Made by a program: the position numbers and the translations under genes
DNA from: an uncultured Collinsella sp.
GTDB taxonomy: Bacteria; Actinomycetota; Coriobacteriia; Coriobacteriales; Coriobacteriaceae
NCBI GenBank assembly: GCA_900541885.1
Contig: UQKW01000026.1
Span: 1 to 27,443 of the forward strand
Reading direction: 5' to 3'
Length of the DNA: 27,443 nucleotides
The notes under the pieces: model-generated
Told to the model about the DNA's origin: nothing
What the model saw: the letters and a program-made list of their open reading frames with translations, nothing else
The model's database searches: none
In this document: positions 6,605-13,791 of the stretch, one piece after another
How the letters are laid out: each line of letters starts with the position of its first letter
Position numbering within the stretch: position 1 is the first letter of the stretch

Positions 6605-8791
6605 CTAGCGGCGCTTGCGGGTGGCCGTTGCCTTGCGGACGGAGGTCTTCTTGGTCGGGGCCTTTTCCTCGGCCGGAGTGGCAGGGGAGACCGGGGCCTC
6701 CTTGGCGGGCTCGGGCTTAGCCTCGACCTTAGCCTCCGCCTTGGGAGCAGCAGCCTTGGTCGTGGTCTTCTTGGCCGTCGTCGTGGCGTGCTTGCGCGTG
6801 GTGGTCTTGGCGGCCGGCTTGGCCTCGACAGTTGCCTCCGCCTTGGACTCGGCAGGCGTCTCCTCGACCTTGGCGGCCGCCTTGGGGGCAGCCTTCTTTG
6901 CGGTGGTCTTGGTTGCCGTCGCCTTCGTAGCTGTAGCCTTCTTGGCGGTCGTGGTCTTGGTTACAGCCGTCTTCTTGGCAGCGGTCTTGGCCGGAGCCTT
7001 TGCCGCAGGCTTGGCCTCGACGGCGGCTTCAGCCTTTACCTCGGGAGCGGCCTCGGCCTCGGCGGCCTTCTTTGCAGCGGCGGTCGTGCGCTTGCGTGTC
7101 GTCGTTGTCTTGGTAGCGGTGGTCTTGGTTGTCGTCGCCTTGGTCGTAGTAGCCTTCTTGGCCGTCGTCTTGCGCGTCGTGGTCTTCTTTGCCGCAGGCT
7201 TCGCAGCGGGCTTCTCCTCAGCCTTGGGCTCCTCAACAGCGGCGGGTGCCTCAACAACCGGCTCGGCCTTGGGCTCGGGCTCAGCCACAACCACAGGCTC
7301 GTCGACAACCGCCGCCGGCCTCTCAATCTCCGGGTGCATAAAGAAGTACAGGTCCAGATACTTGTCGGCCGAGCGCGTCCAGCTAAAGTCCTGGCTCATA
7401 GCCTGCGTGACCAGCTGGTTCCAGGCATCGCGGTTGTCCCAGAACAGGCGTGCCGCGCGGAACACGGCGTCGCCCATCTCGTCGCCGTTAAAGTTGCTAA
7501 ACGAGAAGCCCGTGCCCTCGCCGGTAAACTCGTTATACGGGATCACCGTGTCCTTCAGACCACCGGTCTCGCGAACAATCGGCAGGGTACCGTAGCGCAT
7601 GGCGATGATCTGCGACAGGCCGCAGGGCTCAAACTTCGAAGGCATCAGGAACATGTCGGCGGCGGCATACATGCGCTGCGACAGCGCAGGATCGAACTCG
7701 ATGCGTGCGGCCATGGTGCCGGGGTACTTGTCCTGGAAGTAGCGCAGGCCGTCCTCGTAGTCGCGGTCGCCGGTGCCCAGCACCGCTACCTGCACGCCGC
7801 CGGACAGGATGCGGTCGAGCGCGTACATGACCAGGTCCATGCCCTTCTGGCGCGTCAGGCGCGTGACCATCACCATGAGCGGACGGTCGTCGCGAACCTC
7901 GAGCCCCAGCTCTTCCTGCAGCTTGGCCTTGCACACTGCCTTGCCGGAACGGTCCTCGACCGTGTAGTTTGCGGCAATGCGCTTGTCGGTCGCCGGGTCA
8001 AAGCCCGCCACGTCAATGCCGTTCAAAATGCCCTGCAGCGCATAGGAGCGCTCGCGCAACACACCGTCCAGGCCCTCGCCAAACTCGGGCGTCTGGATCT
8101 CGTTGGCATAGGTGGGGCTTACCGTGGTGATGGCATCGGCATAGCGCAGCGCGCCCAGCATGTAGTTGATGCTGCAGGCGTCGCAACGCAGCTGCGAGGC
8201 GGCCGCCGGAATGTGCGCCACGCCCAGGATGTCCTCCATCACGGTGTCGCTAAACTGGCCCTGGAACGCCACGTTGTGAATCGAGAACACGGTCTTGACG
8301 CGGTCGTAAAGCGGCAGGCCCTGGTAGAACTCGCGCAAGAACACGGGCGCCAGTGCCGTCTGCCAGTCATTGCAGTGCAGGATGTCGCACTCAAAACCGG
8401 CCGGCAGGTGCTGCAGGCTCTCGGTGATGGCCTTGGAGAAGAACGCAAAACGCTCACCGTCATCAAAGAAGCCGTACGGATAGTCGCGCGCAAAGTAGCG
8501 CTCGTTGTCGATGAACATATAGGTGACGCCGTCGTGCTCGAGCTTCTCGAGTCCGCAGTACTCGTTGCGCCAGCCCAGGTTCACGTAAAAGTCGGAGAAG
8601 TGCTCCATCTGCGCCTTGTACTCGTCCTTGATGGTGGCGTACTTGGGCACCATCACGATGACCTCGGCGCCGGCGCGCACAAGCGCCGCAGGCAGCGAGC
8701 CCGCCACGTCGCCCAGGCCACCGGTCTTCACAAACGGCGCGCACTCGGCCGAGGCAAACACGATCTGCATCTTTTTGCTGGAATCAGCCAT
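6605..8791 (-). CDS. glgA: Glycogen synthase (ADP-glucose, GT5) with long Lys/Thr/Ala-rich C-terminal tail
   Basis: The enzyme transfers glucose from ADP-glucose to the non-reducing ends of alpha-1,4-glucan. Residues 1-490 are a complete GT5 synthase of normal size. KTGGLGDV (about 22-29) binds ADP-glucose, HCNDWQTA lies in the N-terminal domain, and FEPCGLSQ (about 387-394) holds the catalytic Glu. Residues 494-728 are an extra tail: an acidic Pro/Glu/Ala linker, then three blocks of TTTK/TTAKK/KKA repeats, ending in RKRR. Bacterial GlgA normally ends near residue 480-490, so the tail adds about half again. I chose the ATG at 8791 because GGGAGA lies 5-10 nt upstream. An in-frame ATG at 8803 overlaps that site. 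The gene is fifth in the glgB-P-C-D-A order. Confidence 0.95.
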   Translation of the reverse strand: MADSSKKMQIVFASAECAPFVKTGGLGDVAGSLPAALVRAGAEVIVMVPKYATIKDEYKAQMEHFSDFYVNLGWRNEYCGLEKLEHDGVTYMFIDNERYFARDYPYGFFDDGERFAFFSKAITESLQHLPAGFECDILHCNDWQTALAPVFLREFYQGLPLYDRVKTVFSIHNVAFQGQFSDTVMEDILGVAHIPAAASQLRCDACSINYMLGALRYADAITTVSPTYANEIQTPEFGEGLDGVLRERSYALQGILNGIDVAGFDPATDKRIAANYTVEDRSGKAVCKAKLQEELGLEVRDDRPLMVMVTRLTRQKGMDLVMYALDRILSGGVQVAVLGTGDRDYEDGLRYFQDKYPGTMAARIEFDPALSQRMYAAADMFLMPSKFEPCGLSQIIAMRYGTLPIVRETGGLKDTVIPYNEFTGEGTGFSFSNFNGDEMGDAVFRAARLFWDNRDAWNQLVTQAMSQDFSWTRSADKYLDLYFFMHPEIERPAAVVDEPVVVAEPEPKAEPVVEAPAAVEEPKAEEKPAAKPAAKKTTTRKTTAKKATTTKATTTKTTATKTTTTRKRTTAAAKKAAEAEAAPEVKAEAAVEAKPAAKAPAKTAAKKTAVTKTTTAKKATATKATATKTTAKKAAPKAAAKVEETPAESKAEATVEAKPAAKTTTRKHATTTAKKTTTKAAAPKAEAKVEAKPEPAKEAPVSPATPAEEKAPTKKTSVRKATATRKRR
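6608..7312 (-). other. Segment encoding the low-complexity basic tail of GlgA
   Basis: The segment encodes about 235 residues with almost no aromatic or large hydrophobic residues. An acidic stretch (Glu/Pro/Val/Ala, about 494-528) leads to three modules. Each module starts at a KPAAK junction (about 527-531, 594-598 and 658-662) and runs into Thr/Lys/Ala repeats such as TTTKATTTKTT. Modules are separated by Ala/Glu-rich spacers (VEAKPAAK occurs twice). The reading frame is intact and the synonymous codons vary between repeats, so this is a maintained coding region rather than a recent frameshift or simple DNA slippage product. Confidence 0.85.
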
Positions 8792-8814
8792 ATTGTCTCC
8801 CATGTTGCAATTCG

Positions 8815-8850
8815 AGAATAGCCGCCTGGCACAAACCGGGCGGCTATTCT
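8815..8850 (-). terminator. Strong hairpin in the glgD-glgA gap
   Basis: AGAATAGCCGCC (8815-8826) and GGCGGCTATTCT (8839-8850) form a perfect 12-bp stem with a 12-nt loop inside the 90-nt gap between glgD and glgA. No T-run follows on the minus strand (CGAATTGC), so it is more likely a processing, stabilising or attenuating hairpin than a full terminator. It could uncouple GlgA from GlgCD levels. Confidence 0.5.
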
Positions 8851-8881
8851 ACATGTTACGAGCGATGTTGCGGTGCCAACG

Positions 8882-10009
8882 TTAACGTACGATCGTGGTA
8901 TCAGAAGTTAACGGAGCCTTGCCCAGCACCAGGATGTTCTCGGGCGTGCCGCGAAGCTCGGTGTTGGTGGGAACCACGTTGTTCTTGTCCAGGATGGCAT
9001 TCTCAACGCGGGCGCCGCTCTTGATGATGCAGCTCTGGTTGATGATTGAGTTGGTCACCGAAGCGCCTTCCTCGACCACGACGCCGCGCGACAGGATCGA
9101 GTTGCGCACGGTGCCCTTGATGATGCAGCCGGCCGAGATAATCGAGTTGCAGGCGTGGCTGCCGGTCGCATAGCGCGAAGGCGGAACGTCGTGAGCCTTG
9201 GTCAGGATCGGGCGCTCGGGGTCAAAGAGCTGGTCGGCTACGGCCTGGTCGAGCAGGTCCATGCTGCGGCGATACAGCGACTTCTCGCTAAACACGCCCA
9301 CGACCTCGCCCTTGTACTCGTAGCTGCACACGTCGATGTTGCCAAAGTCGCCCTGGAGTGCCTCGAGCAGGTCCAGATAGTCGGCGGCCTGGTAGTGGTC
9401 GATGATCTCGAGCAGCGTCTCGCGGTTGACGATGCAGCAGTCCATGGAGGCATTGTCGCCGTACACGACGCCGGCGCTCACGCCCGTCAGGCGGCCGTTC
9501 TCGTTAATGTCGAGCTTGGTCTCGTCATCGACGTTGCGCGTGGCCTTGCAGTACACCACGGTCATCTGTGCACCGGAGTTCTCGTGCGCGTCGATGATGG
9601 TGTTGAGGTCCATGTTAAAGATGATGTTGGTGCCCATCATCACAACATAGGGCTTGTCCGAGCGCTGGAACAGCGTCTTGTTGGAGATGATGTCGCGCAG
9701 CAGGAAGCGCATGCCGCCCTTGGTGGTGCCATACGCGTTGCCGGGCACCATGAACAGGCCGCCCTTCTTGCGGTCCAGGCCCCAGTCCTTGCCCGAGCCC
9801 ACATGGTCGATCAGCGAGCGGTAGTTGCCCGGCATGACGACGCCGACGGTCTTAATGCCGGCATTCATCATGTTGGACAGCGGGAAGTCGATCAGGCGGT
9901 AGCGGCCCAAAAACGGAACGGACGCGATGGGGCGGTCCTTGAGCAGCACGCTGCCGTAGGACGAAGAGTAGTTAGCGGTGATATAACCGATGGCCTTGCG
10001 ATTGATCAT
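8882..10009 (-). CDS. glgD: Glucose-1-phosphate adenylyltransferase-like subunit GlgD
   Basis: This 375-residue protein is a GlgC paralogue with the nucleotidyltransferase fold at about 1-240 and a left-handed beta-helix of hexapeptide repeats at about 260-370. It keeps RYRLIDFPLSN but lacks key catalytic features. The N-terminal GGQGSRL loop is replaced by NYSSSYGS, SGDH becomes MGTN (about 125-128), and the FTEKP lysine motif is missing. GlgD proteins in Firmicutes form a complex with GlgC and modulate it, and the same role is inferred here. I chose the ATG at 10009, which lies 4 nt after the glgC stop with GGGGGA upstream. A longer reading frame to 10048 would overlap glgC. Confidence 0.93.
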   Translation of the reverse strand: MINRKAIGYITANYSSSYGSVLLKDRPIASVPFLGRYRLIDFPLSNMMNAGIKTVGVVMPGNYRSLIDHVGSGKDWGLDRKKGGLFMVPGNAYGTTKGGMRFLLRDIISNKTLFQRSDKPYVVMMGTNIIFNMDLNTIIDAHENSGAQMTVVYCKATRNVDDETKLDINENGRLTGVSAGVVYGDNASMDCCIVNRETLLEIIDHYQAADYLDLLEALQGDFGNIDVCSYEYKGEVVGVFSEKSLYRRSMDLLDQAVADQLFDPERPILTKAHDVPPSRYATGSHACNSIISAGCIIKGTVRNSILSRGVVVEEGASVTNSIINQSCIIKSGARVENAILDKNNVVPTNTELRGTPENILVLGKAPLTSDTTIVR

Positions 10010-10013
10010 CGGA

Positions 10014-11162
10014 TCATTCCCCCTTCCCGATAACGACGTCATTTCCAACGACGGCCGTATCCTTGGTGATATCGACAGAGCCGAGCTTCACGCCCTCTTC
10101 GACCGTGGAGTTCTCGCCCAAAATAGCGCGGCAGATGTGCGCGCCGCTCTTAACGTGCGCACCCGGCAGCAGCACGGAGTCCTCGACCACGGCGCGCTCC
10201 TCGATGATGACGTCGGTCGAAAGAATCGAGTGGCGAGCGGTGCCGTAGATCTTGCAGCCGTTGGAGACCAGGCAGTCGTCCAGGCGGCCGTCCGGGCCAA
10301 TGTAGTGCGGCGGACGCGTGGTGATGTTGGACATGATGGGGAAGTTCTTGTCAAACAGATCGAACTCGGGGTTGTTGCCCAGCAGGTCCATCGAGGTCTC
10401 GTGGAAGCTGGCGATGGTGCCGACGTCCTTCCAAAAGCCATGGAACTCGTAGCTGTACAGGCGCTTGCCCTCGCCGAGCAACTTGGGGATGATGTCCTTG
10501 CCAAAGTCGTGGCTCGAGCGCTGGTCCAGGGCGTCCGCCTCGAGCGCCTCAATCAGCACGTCGGCCGAGAAGATGTAGATGCCCATGGACGCAAGGTTCG
10601 AATCGGGCTTCTCGGGCTTCTCGGTGAACTTAGTGATGCGGCCGTCCTCGGGGTCGGTGGTCAGGATGCCAAAGCGGCTGGCCTCCTCCCACGGCACGGG
10701 CATAACGCTCACCGTGAGGTCGGCGTTGTTCTCAATGTGCGTCTTGAGCATCTTACGGTAGTCCATGCGATACAGGTGATCGCCCGAAAGAATCAGGACG
10801 TACTTGGGGTCGTTGGCCTTGATGTAGTCGAGGTTCTGCGTAATGGCGTCGGCCGTGCCCGCATACCAGGCGCCGCCGGTCTGCGTCTCGTACGGCGGCA
10901 GAATCGATACGCCGCCGTCGCGGCTGTCCAGATCCCATGCCTCGCCGGAGCCCACATAGGCATGCAGCAGGTAGGGACGGTACTGCGTCAGAACGCCCAC
11001 CGTGTCGATGCCCGAGTTGGAGCAGTTGGACAGCGAAAAGTCGATAATGCGGAACTTGCCACCAAAGCTAACCGCCGGCTTAGCGATCTTTTGGGTGAGT
11101 GCCCCCAATCGGCTGCCCTGTCCTCCTGCGAGGAGCATCGCGATGCATTCTTTCTTACTCAT
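10014..11162 (-). CDS. glgC: Glucose-1-phosphate adenylyltransferase (ADP-glucose pyrophosphorylase)
   Basis: The enzyme makes ADP-glucose and pyrophosphate from ATP and glucose-1-phosphate, the committed step of glycogen synthesis. It has 382 residues, close to Bacillus-type GlgC and shorter than the E. coli form. The signature loop is LLAGGQGSRLG (10-20). D128 in LSGDHLYRMDY and K182 in FTEKPEKP match the catalytic and glucose-phosphate-binding residues. A C-terminal beta-helix follows. The ATG at 11162 has a strong AGAAGGAGA site. It is followed within 4 nt by glgD, so GlgC and GlgD are probably made in a fixed ratio for a hetero-oligomer. Confidence 0.96.
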   Translation of the reverse strand: MSKKECIAMLLAGGQGSRLGALTQKIAKPAVSFGGKFRIIDFSLSNCSNSGIDTVGVLTQYRPYLLHAYVGSGEAWDLDSRDGGVSILPPYETQTGGAWYAGTADAITQNLDYIKANDPKYVLILSGDHLYRMDYRKMLKTHIENNADLTVSVMPVPWEEASRFGILTTDPEDGRITKFTEKPEKPDSNLASMGIYIFSADVLIEALEADALDQRSSHDFGKDIIPKLLGEGKRLYSYEFHGFWKDVGTIASFHETSMDLLGNNPEFDLFDKNFPIMSNITTRPPHYIGPDGRLDDCLVSNGCKIYGTARHSILSTDVIIEERAVVEDSVLLPGAHVKSGAHICRAILGENSTVEEGVKLGSVDITKDTAVVGNDVVIGKGE

Positions 11163-11202
11163 CGATTTCTCCTTCTGTCATCGATGTTCTTAAACCCATT
11201 AG

Positions 11203-11233
11203 CGACGGGCGCAGCGCAACGTCGCGCCCGTCG
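11203..11233 (-). other. Hairpin in the glgP-glgC gap
   Basis: CGACGGGCGC (11203-11212) pairs perfectly with GCGCCCGTCG (11224-11233) around an 11-nt loop. On the minus strand CTAATGGGTTT follows, not a real U-tract. A smaller hairpin (ATGCC-GGCAT) sits next to it. These may stabilise the 3' end of glgP mRNA or partially attenuate transcription before glgCD. Confidence 0.45.
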
Positions 11234-11270
11234 AGTAATGCCGTGCTGGCATAAGGGAGCTCGCGCGCCT

Positions 11271-13697
11271 TTACGCGTGCCAGATCTCGTCGCGGTACTC
11301 GCGAATGGTGCGGTCGCTCGAGAACCAGCCGGAGGAGGCGGTGTTGAGCAGCGCCTTGCGGTTCCAGGTCTCCTGGTCGCCGTAGCTGTTCGTGAGCTTC
11401 TCCCATGCATCCACGTAGCTGCGGAAGTCTGCCATGACCAGGTCGGGATCGTTGTTGTTCATGAGCTCGTTGTAGATGCTCTCGAAGTTGCCCGAAAGAC
11501 CCGCAAAGGTGTTGTCCTTGAGCTCGTCCATCACGCGGCCCAGACGTTCGCGATCGTTGTTGAGCGTATCCCACGCAAAGTAGCTGTTGGATGCCCAGAG
11601 CTGCTCAACCTCGGGGGCGGTCAGGCCAAAGATGGCCTCGTTCTCGCGGCCGGCCAGGTCGGCGATCTCGATGTTGGCGCCGTCGAGGGTGCCCAGCGTA
11701 ATGGCGCCGTTCATCATGAGCTTCATGTTGGACGTGCCCGAGGCCTCCTTGCCGGCCGTGGAGATCTGTTCCGAAATTTCGGCGGCGGGGTAGATGAGCT
11801 GGGCGTTGCTCACGCGGAAGTTGGGGATAAAGCAGACCTTCATGACCTCGTTGACGCGCGGGTCGTTGTTGATGACGTCGGCCACGGAGTTAATGAGTCG
11901 GATGGTCTCTTTGGCGAAGGTGTAGCTCGAGGCAGCCTTGCCGCTAAAGATGAAGGTCGTCGGCGTCACGTGGAAGTTGGGATCGGCGATGCGACGGTTG
12001 TAGATGTCCATCACCTTCATGATGTTCATGAGCTGGCGCTTGTAAGCGTGGAAGCGCTTAACCTGAACATCGAAGACGGTGTTGGGATCGATGACCAGAC
12101 CGGTCTCGGCCTTGACGTAGGCGGCCAGGCGCTCCTTGTTGGCGCGCTTGGAGGCACCCACGGCCTTCAGGAACTCGGTGTCGTCCTTAAACTCCTTGAG
12201 CTTCTCCAGCTCAAAGGCGTCCTTGAGCCAACCGTCGCCAATGGCCTCGGTCACGAGCTTGGCGTAGGTGGGGTTGGCCTCGGCAAAGAAGCGACGGTGC
12301 GAGATGCCGTTGGTCTTGTTGTTGAACTTCTCGGGCGTTAAGGCATAGAAGTCCTTGAGCACGATGTTCTTGATGATATCGGAGTGGATCTTGGCCACGC
12401 CGTTGACGCTGTGGCTGCAGATCACGGATAGGTTGGCCATGCGAATCTCGCCGTCCCACAGGATGGCGGTCTGGCGCAGACGCTCCTGCCAGCCCTCCTG
12501 TGTAGTGTCGAACGACTCGTGCCAACGACGGCTGATCTCGTCGATGATCTGGTACACGCGGGGGAGGAGCTTGGAGAACGTGCCGATGGGCCACTTCTCC
12601 AGAGCCTCGGGCAGGATGGTGTGGTTGGTGTAGCTCACAACCTGCGTTACGATGTTCCAGGCGTCATCCCACTCGAGCTTCTTCTCGTCGATGAGGATAC
12701 GCATGAGCTCGGGGCCACACATGGCGGGGTGGGTGTCGTTGGTGTGGATGGCCACAAACTGCGGCAGCAGCTCCCAGTTTTCGCCGTGCTCCTTCTCAAA
12801 GGTGTCGAGCAGGCTGTAGATGCCGGCCGAGACAAACAGGTACTCCTGCTTCAGGCGCAGCAGACGGCCGTGCTCGCCAGCGTCGTTGGGGTAGAGGATG
12901 GCGCTGATGGCCTCGGCCTCGGCGCGCTCGGCGTCGGCCAGGGCATAGTCGCCGCGGTTGAAGGCCTCCAGGTCAAAGTGCTCCTCGACCGGCTCGGCAG
13001 CCCAGACGCGCAGCTTGTTGACGGTCTCGCCGGCATAGCCCACCACGGGGATGTCATAGGGGACGGCCAGGATGTCCTGCGTGTCCACCGTGCGGTAGAA
13101 CGTGCGGTCGTTCTCCTCAAAGCCCTCAACATGGCCACCAAACTTAATGGTCACGGCCTTGTCCTGACGGCGGACTTCCCAGGGATAGCCGTGGGTGAGC
13201 CACTCGTCGGTAGCCTCGACCTGGCTGCCGTTAACGATTTCCTGCTTAAACAGGCCGTAGCGGTAGCGCATACCGTTGCCGTAGCCGGCAATGCCCTCGG
13301 CTGCCATGGAATCCAGGAAGCATGCGGCAAGACGGCCCAGGCCGCCGTTGCCCAGCGCCGGATCGGGCTCCTGGTTCTCGATGACGGAAAGGTCGAAGCC
13401 CATGTCGTCGAGCGCCTCGGCGACCATGTCGCGCACGCCAAAGTTGAGCAGGTAGTTGTCGAGCAGGCGGCCAATCAAAAACTCGATCGAGAAGTAGTAC
13501 ACGCGCTTTTTGCCCTCGGCGGTGGCGCGGGCGTCGCTCTTGGTGGCAACGGTGCGCGCCTTCTCGGCCACGAGCTTGGCCAGGGCGTTAAAGCGGTCGA
13601 GGTCACTGGCGGCCTCGACGCTCTTGCCGCTGATGCTCATAACGGCATCGCGATAGAGCTCGGTAAACTCCTGCTTGTTGTCGAAGATCTTATTCAT
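11271..13697 (-). CDS. glgP: Glycogen/starch/alpha-glucan phosphorylase (GT35)
   Basis: The enzyme releases glucose-1-phosphate from alpha-1,4-glucan chain ends using phosphate and pyridoxal phosphate. It has 808 residues, the normal family length. The N-terminal region has GNGGLGRLAACFLDS. The PLP lysine is K659 in GTSNMKLMMNG. The start ATG at 13697 follows AAAGGAACGT, a good ribosome binding site. It lies 94 nt after glgB and 108 nt before glgC, each gap holding hairpins. It supplies glucose-1-phosphate in degradation, while GlgC uses the same compound in synthesis. Placing both in one operon suggests that flux is set by allostery more than by transcription. Confidence 0.97.
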   Translation of the reverse strand: MNKIFDNKQEFTELYRDAVMSISGKSVEAASDLDRFNALAKLVAEKARTVATKSDARATAEGKKRVYYFSIEFLIGRLLDNYLLNFGVRDMVAEALDDMGFDLSVIENQEPDPALGNGGLGRLAACFLDSMAAEGIAGYGNGMRYRYGLFKQEIVNGSQVEATDEWLTHGYPWEVRRQDKAVTIKFGGHVEGFEENDRTFYRTVDTQDILAVPYDIPVVGYAGETVNKLRVWAAEPVEEHFDLEAFNRGDYALADAERAEAEAISAILYPNDAGEHGRLLRLKQEYLFVSAGIYSLLDTFEKEHGENWELLPQFVAIHTNDTHPAMCGPELMRILIDEKKLEWDDAWNIVTQVVSYTNHTILPEALEKWPIGTFSKLLPRVYQIIDEISRRWHESFDTTQEGWQERLRQTAILWDGEIRMANLSVICSHSVNGVAKIHSDIIKNIVLKDFYALTPEKFNNKTNGISHRRFFAEANPTYAKLVTEAIGDGWLKDAFELEKLKEFKDDTEFLKAVGASKRANKERLAAYVKAETGLVIDPNTVFDVQVKRFHAYKRQLMNIMKVMDIYNRRIADPNFHVTPTTFIFSGKAASSYTFAKETIRLINSVADVINNDPRVNEVMKVCFIPNFRVSNAQLIYPAAEISEQISTAGKEASGTSNMKLMMNGAITLGTLDGANIEIADLAGRENEAIFGLTAPEVEQLWASNSYFAWDTLNNDRERLGRVMDELKDNTFAGLSGNFESIYNELMNNNDPDLVMADFRSYVDAWEKLTNSYGDQETWNRKALLNTASSGWFSSDRTIREYRDEIWHA

Positions 13698-13791
13698 ACG
13701 TTCCTTTCCCCCGGGGATGTTTCTCCCGGAACGGTTATGACTTGTATCCTACGCCTCGGCGAGGCGGGCAATTACAGCTGTAACGCCTTTG

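Noticed and set aside
6615..7300. The GlgA tail as a tandem DNA repeat (VNTR) or CRISPR-like array
   Set aside because: The repetition is at protein level with varied codons and irregular unit lengths. There are no constant repeats with unique spacers.
6788..8821. Very long open frame on the plus strand opposite glgA
   Set aside because: It is antisense to a well-supported GlgA, its product is low-complexity Leu/Gly/Arg/Val-rich sequence, and it has no recognisable domain. High GC and biased codons in glgA create it.
9990..12341. Long plus-strand open frame opposite glgC and glgP
   Set aside because: It is antisense to two genes with clear motifs and has no family match; it is a codon-bias artefact.
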